A stretch of 36,736 nucleotides of DNA from Fidelibacterota bacterium (lineage in GTDB: Bacteria; Fidelibacterota; UBA2242): contig JADHYC010000022.1 of NCBI GenBank assembly GCA_016782645.1, positions 1 through 36,736 on the forward strand. The letters are read 5' to 3'. How positions within the stretch are numbered: position 1 is the first letter of the stretch; each line of letters begins with the position of its first letter. The translations under genes and the position numbers were made by a program. The notes beneath the pieces are model-generated. The model worked only from the letters and a program-made list of their open reading frames with translations. It searched no databases and was not told the origin of the DNA. Below, piece by piece: positions 9,120 to 16,192 of this stretch.

Positions 9120-9282
9120 GAAAAAAAAGAGAGTGTACAACTCGATGATGGAGTTTGAGAAGAAATTTTTCCCGAATTCTTTCAGAAAAAGATTTTCAGA
9201 GATGTCTACTGACTCCCGTACTCTGGGGATTAGTTTAGCTAGAGAATCTTTAAATACGATCAAACGTCGGCTAGTGAAATAA
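9106..9282 (+). CDS. Small basic hypothetical protein of the cassette (58 aa)
   Basis: An ATG at 9106 overlaps the end of the Ntn-hydrolase gene by 14 bases and opens a 58-codon frame. The product starts with a lysine/arginine-rich tail (MVRSKKKKRVYN). It continues with a probable helical part containing FEKKFFPNSFRKRFSEM and LGISLARESLNTIKRRL. The overlap suggests translational coupling with the larger gene, and both lie inside the putative cassette, so they probably travel together. The family is not recognised. It could be a partner, regulator or substrate of the hydrolase, or an unrelated peptide. No membrane segment is visible. Confidence 0.55.
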   Translation: MVRSKKKKRVYNSMMEFEKKFFPNSFRKRFSEMSTDSRTLGISLARESLNTIKRRLVK

Positions 9283-9291
9283 CTAAACTTC

Positions 9292-9378
9292 GCCTAACAC
9301 AGCACAAAAGGTTCGTGCCTTTGGCACTTCGCCCAAATTCCATTTTGATGAACTTCAGATACACTCAAATCGTCAGGC
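9292..9378 (+). other. attC-like recombination site
   Basis: GCCTAAC at 9292-9298 and GTCAGGC at 9372-9378 are near-complementary outer cores 73 bases apart, with one mismatch. AGGTTCGT near 9310 can pair with ATGAACTT near 9350 (six Watson-Crick pairs and two G-T pairs) as an inner box. A small hairpin GTGCC-TTT-GGCAC lies in the loop. Total length of 87 bases is within the attC size range. The folding was done by eye, so no score is available. Confidence 0.5.
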
Positions 9379-9412
9379 AAAATTTTAACACATAATACAA
9401 AGGAGAAAAGAT

Positions 9413-9853
9413 ATGGTTGAAGGTTTAGGTGATATGAATTTTTCTCTGGCAATTGCTGCAATCGGTTCTGCGCTTGGGACCGGTGTTGCTGGCATGGCAG
9501 CTATAGGAGCATGGAAAAAAGCGTTTGCTCAAAATAAAGCGGCGCCATTCATTCTCGTTGCTTTCGTTGGTGCACCATTGACCCAGACTATTTACGGTAT
9601 GATTTTAAGAAACGCTATTCAGACTGCTAATCTTCCACCTGAGTCATACACCCATCAGATGATCCTCGGCTTTATTACTGGCTTAGCAATGGGAATGTCA
9701 GCCTATATGCAAGGTAAAGCCGGTGCAAAAGCATCTGATGCTCTTGCTGAAACAGGTAAAGGATTCGGTAATTACATCATGGTTATCGGTGTGATTGAAA
9801 CAGTTGCACTATTTGTAATGGTATTTTGTATGACAGCGCTTCCAAAAGCTTAA
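9413..9853 (+). CDS. atpK: V-type ATPase rotor ring subunit K
   Basis: 146 residues with four membrane helices, the duplicated-hairpin c-ring form found in V-type enzymes. Only the second hairpin carries the ion-binding glutamate, Glu129 in GVIETVALF. Thr57-Gln58 and Tyr61 (PLTQTIYG) and Gln100 (YMQGKAG) align with Thr64, Gln65, Tyr68 and Gln110 of Enterococcus hirae NtpK, whose ring binds Na+. Sodium coupling is therefore likely, though this is inferred. AAAGGAG precedes the ATG. Although separated from subunit I by the cassette, the gene is intact and on the same strand. A terminator-like hairpin follows within about 130 bases. Confidence 0.95.
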   Translation: MVEGLGDMNFSLAIAAIGSALGTGVAGMAAIGAWKKAFAQNKAAPFILVAFVGAPLTQTIYGMILRNAIQTANLPPESYTHQMILGFITGLAMGMSAYMQGKAGAKASDALAETGKGFGNYIMVIGVIETVALFVMVFCMTALPKA

Positions 9854-9893
9854 TAGAGCCGTCTGATCTTCATCTTTAAAATAATAAGAAAAA

Positions 9894-9921
9894 TTAGCCC
9901 ACGACTTAAGTCGTGGGTTAA
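9894..9921. repeat. Perfect palindrome downstream of subunit K
   Basis: CCCACGACTTAAGTCGTGGG at 9898-9917 is a perfect 20-base palindrome, extended by TTA/TAA across one mismatch. No T-run follows, so it is not a classical terminator. It has the look of a dispersed palindromic repeat; copy number cannot be judged from one window. Confidence 0.6.
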
Positions 9922-9954
9922 TGATAAACACCCTTATAAAAATAACAGTTTCAA

Positions 9955-9986
9955 CCTGCCCGACTTTGGTCAGGCGGGCGGTTTTT
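9955..9986 (+). terminator. Rho-independent terminator of the V-ATPase operon
   Basis: A GC-rich stem pairs CTGCCCG (9956-9962) with CGGGCGG (9975-9981), with a small inner AC/GT extension and a bulge. It is followed directly by TTTTT (9982-9986). The position about 100 bases after the subunit K stop, before a convergent operon, fits. Confidence 0.65.
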
Positions 9987-10021
9987 CCCTCTAAAAATTT
10001 ATCTTTTTTAAGTGTACTCAA

Positions 10022-10073
10022 AAATAAAAGAAAAAGAATTCATTCTAAGAATTTGATTTCATTACAAATCAAA
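10022..10073 (-). terminator. Possible AT-rich terminator of the etf-glcD operon
   Basis: Read on the minus strand, TTTGATTT (10073-10066) pairs with AAATCAAA (10059-10052) around a six-base loop that includes the glcD stop codon. A second weak AATTC/GAATT hairpin follows and then a T-rich run (about 10039-10022). It is AT-rich and therefore weak; the convergent position supports it. Confidence 0.35.
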
Positions 10074-11489
10074 AATCTTGCCCGGATTCAATATATTATT
10101 GGGATCAAAAGCAAGTTTAACTCTTTTCATCAATTCTACAGTCACAGGTTCTAAAACCATATCAAGATACTTTTTCCTCTTATGACCGATACCATGTTCA
10201 CCACTGATTGTACCGCCAAGTTCGACCACTTTCTTATAAACTTCTGATCGAACCTCCTCCAGAGTCACTTTCCATTCTTCGATTTCCATCTCAGGTTTCT
10301 TAATAATTGTTGAATGGATGTTTCCATCACCTGCATGACCAAAACAGGGAATAAGGACATTATATTTATCAGCAATTACTTTTAACTCAGGTAGGATTTT
10401 AGGAATATTTGATAGGGGAACAACTATATCCTCAGAACTTTTAGATGAAGAATAGGCAGTAAGTGCTTCTGGAATATTTCTCCTGACTTTCCACACCCTT
10501 TCTTGAGTTGTATAATTATCAGCAACAAGAACATCTATTGCATCGTTTTCAAGACAGAACTCACCAATAGTCTCATATTCTTCTTCCAATTGGGTTTTAC
10601 TATTCCCATCAATCTCAATCAAAAGCATCGCACCTGCTTCTTCATGCGGATAGGGCTCATTCAGATATTTATATGCAGTCTGCATAGAGAACCTATCTAT
10701 AAATTCCATAGAGGTTGGAATTATTTTACCATTCCCTATTATTTTGGGAACCATTTGTACTGCTGTTTCCACATCTTTAAAAAGAACCAATAAATCTATT
10801 TTTTCAGTCGGTAAAGGTAATAACTTGATTATGATCTTTGTAAATATTCCAAGTGTACCTTCAGAACCAACCATAAGCTTTATAAAATCATAACCTACAA
10901 CATCTTTTACCCTCTTCCCTCCTAAGTTGATAATGTCACCCTCCGGCGTCACAACTTCCAGACCCAATATATATCGCCCTGTTACCCCGTATTTAACCGC
11001 TCTCCCTCCACCTGCATTCTCTGCTACATTTCCTCCTATAAAACAACTCTCAACACTCATCGGATAACCGGCAAAAAATAACCCATATTCTTTAACCTTT
11101 TCATTTATATCATTCGTCACAACACCCGGCTCAACAACTGCCATCAAATTTTCTTTGTCAATCTCAAGTATCTCATTCATCCTCTCTACTGACAATAAAA
11201 TTCCACCATAGAGCGGAACAGCACCACCTGATAATCCACTCCCTGCACCTCGTGGCGTAATAGGTATTCTCTCTATATTTGCAAGTTTCATTACATGAGA
11301 AATCTCCTCAGCGGTTCGAGGTTTGATAACTACCTCTGGCATTTTTGCATAACTCTTCTCTACTATCTCATCATGCGAATATGGTTCTAATTTCTCAGGA
11401 TCATCATATACAACATATTTTGCACTAACTATGTCTTTAAGTTTGTCAACTATTTCTTGTGTTACTTTATTATATGTACAATCAGACAC
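10062..11489 (-). CDS. glcD: FAD-linked oxidase, GlcD/lactate dehydrogenase type (copy 1)
   Basis: 475 residues of the FAD-binding type 4 (PCMH) oxidase family. The flavin-binding loops are PRGAGSGLSGGAVP (79-92) and GGNVAENAGGGRAVKYGVTG (152-171). The C-terminal cap domain carries GHAGDGNIHS, SGEHGIGHKRKKYL and the terminal NILNPGKIF. The family oxidises D-lactate, glycolate or similar 2-hydroxy acids. Downstream of etfBA, as here, the likely acceptor is the ETF, as in the LctBCD lactate dehydrogenase of Acetobacterium. The start is GTG with AGAGG just upstream. It is the last gene of the operon, 75 bases after its paralogue. Residues 78-236 differ from the paralogue at one position. The exact substrate is not determined by sequence. 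Confidence 0.92.
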   Translation of the reverse strand: MSDCTYNKVTQEIVDKLKDIVSAKYVVYDDPEKLEPYSHDEIVEKSYAKMPEVVIKPRTAEEISHVMKLANIERIPITPRGAGSGLSGGAVPLYGGILLSVERMNEILEIDKENLMAVVEPGVVTNDINEKVKEYGLFFAGYPMSVESCFIGGNVAENAGGGRAVKYGVTGRYILGLEVVTPEGDIINLGGKRVKDVVGYDFIKLMVGSEGTLGIFTKIIIKLLPLPTEKIDLLVLFKDVETAVQMVPKIIGNGKIIPTSMEFIDRFSMQTAYKYLNEPYPHEEAGAMLLIEIDGNSKTQLEEEYETIGEFCLENDAIDVLVADNYTTQERVWKVRRNIPEALTAYSSSKSSEDIVVPLSNIPKILPELKVIADKYNVLIPCFGHAGDGNIHSTIIKKPEMEIEEWKVTLEEVRSEVYKKVVELGGTISGEHGIGHKRKKYLDMVLEPVTVELMKRVKLAFDPNNILNPGKIFDL

Positions 11490-11564
11490 TTTATAACCTC
11501 TTTAATTTATTATCTCTATTTCTCGAAATCTCGGTAAGTCAACAAATTTGTAAATCTTTTACCT

Positions 11565-12992
11565 TTACAGATTAAAAATCTTGCCCGGGTTCAATATATT
11601 GTTTGGATCAAAAGCAAGTTTGACTCTTTTCATCAGCTCCAATGTAACTGGTTCTAAAGCCTGCCCAATGTATTTTTTCCTTTTATGACCAACTCCATGT
11701 TCACCACTGATTGTACCGCCAAGTTCAACAGTTTTTTGATACATTTCCGTAAGTACTTTATCCAGAGTTTCCTCCCACTTCTTATCATCCATCTCAGGTT
11801 TTTTGACAACTGTAGCGTGAAGATTTCCATCTCCAGCATGACCATAACAAGGAATAAGAACATCATATTTATCGGCAATTACTTTTAACTCAGGTAAGAT
11901 CTTAGGAATATTAGCCATAGGAACAACTATATCTTCCAGGGTCTGGATTGGCGAATACACTTTAAGAGCCTCAGCAATATTTCTCCTGACTTTCCATACT
12001 CTCTCTTGAGTTGTGTAATTATCAGCAACAAAAACATCTATCGCATCATTTTCAAGACATAGCGCACCAATTGTCTCATATTCTTCTTCCAATTGGGTCT
12101 TACTATTCCCATCAACTTCAATCAAAAGCATAGCGCCTGCTTCTTCATGTGGGAGATGCTCATTCAGATACTTATAAGAAGTATGAAAAGACAATTTATC
12201 CATAAATTCCACTGCTGTCGGAATGATCCTTCCATTTGTCATTATCATCGGTACCATTTTTATCGCTGTTTCTACATCATTAAAAAGAACTAGTAAATCT
12301 ATTTTTTCAGTCGGTAAAGGCAACAACTTGATTATGATCTTTGTAAATATTCCAAGTGTACCTTCAGAACCAACCATAAGCTTTATAAAATCATAACCAA
12401 CTACATCCTTTACCCTCTTCCCACCTAAATTGATAATGTCACCTTCCGGAGTCACTACTTCCAAACCCAATATATATCGCCCTGTCACTCCATATTTAAC
12501 CGCTCTTCCTCCACCTGCATTCTCTGCTACATTTCCTCCTATAAAACAACTCTCAACACTCATCGGATAACCGGCAAAAAATAACCCGTATTCTTTAACC
12601 TTTTCATTTATATCATTCGTCACAACACCCGGCTCAACAACTGCCATCAAATTCTCTCTATCAATCTCCAGTATCTCATTCATCCTCTCTACTGACAATA
12701 AAATTCCACCATAGAGCGGAACAGCACCACCTGATAATCCACTCCCTGCACCTCGTGGCGTAACAGGTATTCTCTCTCGATTTGCAAGTTTCATTACCCG
12801 AGAAATCTCCTCAACGGTTCGAGGTTTGATAACAACCTCAGGCATACTTGCATAACTCTTCTCTGCTATCTCATCATGCGAATATGGCTCCAATTTCTCA
12901 GTATCTTCATAAATCACATATTTTGAGTCAATTATCTCTTTAAGCTCATCAACTATTTCCTGTGTTACTTTATTATATGTATAATCAGACAC
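11565..12992 (-). CDS. glcD: FAD-linked oxidase, GlcD/lactate dehydrogenase type (copy 2)
   Basis: 475 residues, same family, length and motifs as the neighbouring copy, including PRGAGSGLSGGAVP, GHAGDGNLHA and GEHGVGHKRKKYI. It begins with GTG after AAGGGGA and lies 25 bases downstream of etfA. The product would oxidise a 2-hydroxy acid and pass electrons to the ETF. The C-terminal half, which shapes the substrate pocket, differs more from copy 1 (for example AVEFMDKLSFHTSYKY versus SMEFIDRFSMQTAYKY), so the two may handle different substrates. No iron-sulfur partner (GlcF/LldE type) lies in the operon. The pair clearly arose by tandem duplication. Confidence 0.92.
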   Translation of the reverse strand: MSDYTYNKVTQEIVDELKEIIDSKYVIYEDTEKLEPYSHDEIAEKSYASMPEVVIKPRTVEEISRVMKLANRERIPVTPRGAGSGLSGGAVPLYGGILLSVERMNEILEIDRENLMAVVEPGVVTNDINEKVKEYGLFFAGYPMSVESCFIGGNVAENAGGGRAVKYGVTGRYILGLEVVTPEGDIINLGGKRVKDVVGYDFIKLMVGSEGTLGIFTKIIIKLLPLPTEKIDLLVLFNDVETAIKMVPMIMTNGRIIPTAVEFMDKLSFHTSYKYLNEHLPHEEAGAMLLIEVDGNSKTQLEEEYETIGALCLENDAIDVFVADNYTTQERVWKVRRNIAEALKVYSPIQTLEDIVVPMANIPKILPELKVIADKYDVLIPCYGHAGDGNLHATVVKKPEMDDKKWEETLDKVLTEMYQKTVELGGTISGEHGVGHKRKKYIGQALEPVTLELMKRVKLAFDPNNILNPGKIFNL

Positions 12993-13017
12993 TTTAAAAA
13001 TCCCCTTATTTGTTTCT

Positions 13018-14016
13018 TTATTGTTTCAATGCTTCTAATTTTTTTGTTAAAACAGGTAAAACTTCAAATAAATCAGCAACGATTCCGTAATCCGCAACCT
13101 GAAAAATTTGTGCTTCAGGATCGCTGTTAATTGCAACAATATTTTCTGCTGTTTTAATACCTGCAAGATGCTGAACTGAGCCTGAAATACCAACCGCCAT
13201 ATAAAACTTCGGACTAACCGTTTTTCCGCTTAATCCGACCTGATGAGGATAAGTTGCCCATTTAAGATCAACAGCTTCCCTCGAAGCACCCACAGCTCCA
13301 TCCAATAGTGCTGCAATATTACGTATCATCTGAAAATTCTCTTCTTTTTTCAAACCTTTACCACCAGAAATTACAACATCAGCATCCTGGATGTTGGCAT
13401 CTTCCTCCTGATTAATTTTAAAATCCAATTTCTTGATCCTGCTTTTTAAAATTGATTTGTCAACTTTTTCATAAATAATATCACCGGTTCGACTATTATC
13501 AGGAACCAGAGGTTTATTTGAATGAGGTCTTACGGTCGCCATCTGAGGTCTATACTTCGGAGTCATTATCGTAGCAAGAATATTTCCACCAATAGCAGGT
13601 CTTGTCTGAATAAGATTCCCGGTCTCCTCTTCAATATCTAAATCAGTACAGTCAGCTGTAAGTCCGGTAATACATTTAATAGCTACTGCCGGCATAACTG
13701 TTCTTCCAGTAGTAGTAGCACTGGCAATTATTATCTCAGGATTGTATTTTTGAATAAGTGAGGCGACAGTATTAGCATAAGGCTCGGGGAGAAAATATTC
13801 AAGCGACGTGTCTTCTATTACAATAACTTTGTTTGCTCCTCTATAAATAAGTTCCTGAAGGCCCTCTTTGTCTATACTTTTTCCCAGAATAATAGCCACA
13901 AGTTTAACATTTCGTTTATCTGCTAAAAATCGCCCTCGTGTTAACAGCTCATAGGAAACTAACTTAATTTTTCCATCTTCCTGTTCACTTAAAACCCAAA
14001 CATCTTTGTAAGACAT
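13018..14016 (-). CDS. etfA: Electron transfer flavoprotein subunit alpha
   Basis: 332 residues. The C-terminal FAD-binding domain contains GLSGKTVSPKFYMAVGISGS, VQHLAGIKTAENIVAINSDP and FQVADYGIVADLFEVLP, the diagnostic ETF-alpha stretch. The N-terminal alpha/beta domain begins at once, so the ferredoxin extension found on some bifurcating ETF-alpha proteins (for example A. woodii LctC) is absent. It is encoded 12 bases after etfB and 25 bases before a glcD gene. With EtfB it shuttles electrons between the flavin oxidases and an NAD(H), ferredoxin or membrane acceptor. Which acceptor is used cannot be read from this sequence alone. Confidence 0.95.
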   Translation of the reverse strand: MSYKDVWVLSEQEDGKIKLVSYELLTRGRFLADKRNVKLVAIILGKSIDKEGLQELIYRGANKVIVIEDTSLEYFLPEPYANTVASLIQKYNPEIIIASATTTGRTVMPAVAIKCITGLTADCTDLDIEEETGNLIQTRPAIGGNILATIMTPKYRPQMATVRPHSNKPLVPDNSRTGDIIYEKVDKSILKSRIKKLDFKINQEEDANIQDADVVISGGKGLKKEENFQMIRNIAALLDGAVGASREAVDLKWATYPHQVGLSGKTVSPKFYMAVGISGSVQHLAGIKTAENIVAINSDPEAQIFQVADYGIVADLFEVLPVLTKKLEALKQ

Positions 14017-14028
14017 GTTTTATTCCTC

Positions 14029-14826
14029 TTAGATAATCTCTTTTTTCTGTAAATATTCAATCAAGCCATCAACAGCTTTATCCAATTCACTTTCATTTTT
14101 CGGCATTAATATTTCACCACCCCGGCTTACTTTTGGTTTTGAAATTTTCACTACCCGTGTAGGAGAACCTTCCAGACCGAGATAATCCTTTTTCGCTCCT
14201 ATATCATCAGGACCCCACGTCTTTATTTCCTTCTTTTTCGCAAGTAATTTCCCTCTCATCGAAGGTAATCTCGGATAATTTATCTCTTTAATAACTGTCA
14301 ACAGGCAAGGTGTCTCAATCTCCAGTATTTCATATCCCGTTTCAACCATCCGTTGAACAATCATACTGTTTTCATTCACCTCTTTAATGTTACTAACATA
14401 AGTAGTGAAAGGAATATCCAGCCATGCAGCGATTCCGGGACCAACCTGACCTGTATCTCCATCCGTTGCTCTTTCGCCACATATTATCAGGTCATACGGA
14501 TTGAACTTTTTAATTGCCTGAGATAAAGCGTATGAAGTCGCTAAAGTATCCGAACCGGCAAACTCTTTATTAGAAAGAAGAATTCCATCATCACAACCCA
14601 TAGATATAGCTTCCCTAATAGCCATCTCAGCCTTCGCCGGTCCCATAGAAATGACGAGAATCTCGCCACCATGTTCCTCTTTAAGGTTAACAGCCTCCTC
14701 AATCGCGTATAAATCAAGTGGATTAATTATAGACTCAACCCCATCTCTAATCATAGTGCCAGTTTCCGGGTCCATCGAAACATTACTGGTTTCAGGCACT
14801 TGCTTGATAGGCACAATTATTTTCAA
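14029..14826 (-). CDS. etfB: Electron transfer flavoprotein subunit beta
   Basis: 265 residues beginning MKIIVPIKQVPETSNVSMDP, the standard EtfB opening. CGERATDGDTGQVGPGIAAWL is the ETF-beta signature around the nucleotide site (AMP in ordinary ETFs, a second FAD in bifurcating ones). The start is TTG, supported by AAGGAG seven bases upstream. It pairs with etfA immediately downstream. A 44-codon ORF precedes it by 19 bases. The combination with two GlcD-type genes argues for a dedicated catabolic ETF rather than one serving fatty-acid oxidation. Confidence 0.95.
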   Translation of the reverse strand: MKIIVPIKQVPETSNVSMDPETGTMIRDGVESIINPLDLYAIEEAVNLKEEHGGEILVISMGPAKAEMAIREAISMGCDDGILLSNKEFAGSDTLATSYALSQAIKKFNPYDLIICGERATDGDTGQVGPGIAAWLDIPFTTYVSNIKEVNENSMIVQRMVETGYEILEIETPCLLTVIKEINYPRLPSMRGKLLAKKKEIKTWGPDDIGAKKDYLGLEGSPTRVVKISKPKVSRGGEILMPKNESELDKAVDGLIEYLQKKEII

Positions 14827-14845
14827 CTCTATCTCCTTTTAGTTC

Positions 14846-14980
14846 TTATTTTTTATCAGGAAGTCTCGATTTCATCCCTTCAATTAGTTCTTCAATTTCA
14901 TCAAATTTAGAACGAATCTTTTCAATTAGCTCCCTATCTTTTTCCTGTTTTCTCTCAGAATTCGTTTCGCTAATTCTCAC
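14846..14980 (-). CDS. Small charged helical ORF leading the etf operon (44 aa)
   Basis: A GTG at 14980 opens a 44-codon frame ending 19 bases before etfB. The product is almost entirely charged and helix-forming (SERKQEKDRELIEKIRSKFDE, then a C-terminal LPDKK). An AGAGG lies directly against the start, which is closer than usual, so translation is uncertain. The codon use looks coding, and the placement is that of a first operon gene. The family is not recognised. It may be a true small protein or a chance frame in the leader. Confidence 0.35.
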   Translation of the reverse strand: MRISETNSERKQEKDRELIEKIRSKFDEIEELIEGMKSRLPDKK

Positions 14981-15395
14981 CTCTATATTAAACTGCTAAT
15001 TTTCCCGGAAACTTAGATAAGATCAATTTTAAATACTACTACAACTATTTTATAAAAGCGCATTGGATTTACAAAAATCATTTACAAAAAATTCTTATCA
15101 CTTTTAAGCAGGTAATATAAAAATTTCTATGCCATAAAAAACACTATATTTTGTAGTCGGGGAAACTTCTAACACAATGAAAAAAATAAAATGTTCCAAG
15201 AGACAATTTCTTAATAGAAAACCAAAAATGGTAACTTCCTACCAAACAGAAAAGTATATAGGCAGAATGATTTGATTAGTACATTACCACAAGATTTTTA
15301 GTCCGACATTCTATTTAGTATCCAACTTAGGATGTTCTAAAAATACTTTATCAAATAAACAATATCTATTATCAATCGAGGAAAAGATCAATTTT
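14981..15395. other. Intergenic region upstream of the etf-glcD operon
   Basis: About 415 AT-rich bases between two minus-strand units. On the minus strand a weak promoter candidate is TTTTTG, 17 bases, TATAAA, at roughly 15050-15090. A 32-codon plus-strand frame starting near 15178 has no ribosome binding site and is not supported. I see no hairpin or repeat of note. Confidence 0.4.
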
Positions 15396-16052
15396 TCAAA
15401 TACTGGAAAGACCAATCCCATTTACTCGTAACACTACAAAAATATGAAGTCCCATCCCAAATAGAAAATTTAGAATAGGAGGATAAAGTTTCAGAGAACG
15501 TACCTCGCGTTCAATTAACAGGTTATGATACCTGAACCAATCTTTCCATTCTTTTGCCGTATTGTAGCGATATAAACAAGGAATACCATAGGGTAAATTC
15601 CGCGCCCAATCAAAGAGAGAAATTCGCAGTTTTGCGAATATACCCTCAACCTTGTGGTCTTTGATAATGATCAAACGTCTTGAAACTCGTACACATTCAG
15701 CAATTAAATTGTGAGGATCTGGTTCGTGATGCAAGACATCAGAGAGGATAACGATGTCAAAAGAATTATCTTGATATGGAATCTTACAACCGTCATACAA
15801 TTCGATCGGTACATGTTCAATAGCATGCTTAACCAGTTCCAATCCTGTAACTTTAACCCCAGGCAGGCAGTATGGAGATTCCATGATTGCCAGACCCAAT
15901 GCGCCTGAACCGCAGCCAACATCAAGTACACAATCACCTTCACGAAGGTGTATCGTAATATGTTTCACGAGTTCTCTAAGACGTGATTTATTTATTACTA
16001 TTGGATACAGAAGTTTTATCAGTAGAGCCAGTAAAGCTTTAATAGGTTTCAT
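15396..16052 (-). CDS. Class I SAM-dependent methyltransferase
   Basis: 218 residues with the Rossmann-fold SAM-binding motifs. Motif I is CVLDVGCGSGALGLAI (about 42-57), the acidic strand-2 end is GLEL, and the post-motif DNSFDIVILSDVLHHEPDP carries the usual DVLHH pattern of the Methyltransf_11/25 type. The N-terminus MKPIKALLALLIKLLYP is hydrophobic and may touch the membrane. The C-terminal part (FGMGLHIFVVLRVNG) is also hydrophobic, suggesting a lipid or quinone-like substrate, but that is speculative. No clear ribosome binding site is seen. It is isolated from its neighbours by 140 bases or more. Confidence 0.85.
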   Translation of the reverse strand: MKPIKALLALLIKLLYPIVINKSRLRELVKHITIHLREGDCVLDVGCGSGALGLAIMESPYCLPGVKVTGLELVKHAIEHVPIELYDGCKIPYQDNSFDIVILSDVLHHEPDPHNLIAECVRVSRRLIIIKDHKVEGIFAKLRISLFDWARNLPYGIPCLYRYNTAKEWKDWFRYHNLLIEREVRSLKLYPPILNFLFGMGLHIFVVLRVNGIGLSSI

Positions 16053-16192
16053 ATATCAGTATCCCATTTATTTCCAGAGTCACCTTGATATTTGATATGT
16101 GCTATACCCAATGTCAAATCATTTTTTCAAATTTTGAATATAATATTACTGTCCTTTTTAAACTGTGTTAATTACTGTAAATTATCTCATAA

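Larger units (their letters stand above)
7775..9378 (+). mobile_element. Putative integron-like gene cassette inserted in the V-ATPase operon
   Basis: The segment begins with GTTAGGC (7775-7781), which fits the attC core GTTRRRY. It contains two overlapping genes and ends with an 87-base attC-like site from GCCTAAC (9292-9298, core RYYYAAC) to GTCAGGC (9372-9378). The 18 bases at 7775-7792 match the reverse complement of 9281-9298 at 17 positions. The two ends also form a direct repeat, GTTAGGCGAAATTT versus GTCAGGCAAAATTT. It separates V-ATPase genes that are normally adjacent. No integrase is in the window, so it would be a lone cassette mobilised in trans. An inverted-repeat transposable element without its transposase is the alternative. 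Confidence 0.55.

Noticed and set aside
7775-9378. Reading the cassette as an IS element
   Set aside because: Neither gene resembles a transposase, and the ends match attC cores better than typical IS termini; a MITE-like origin remains possible.
9898-9917. Palindrome read as a terminator
   Set aside because: No T-run follows it; the GC-rich hairpin at 9955-9986 with TTTTT is the better terminator.
15178-15276. 32-codon plus-strand frame in the gap upstream of the etf operon
   Set aside because: No ribosome binding site, no protein-like features and no neighbour to pair with.
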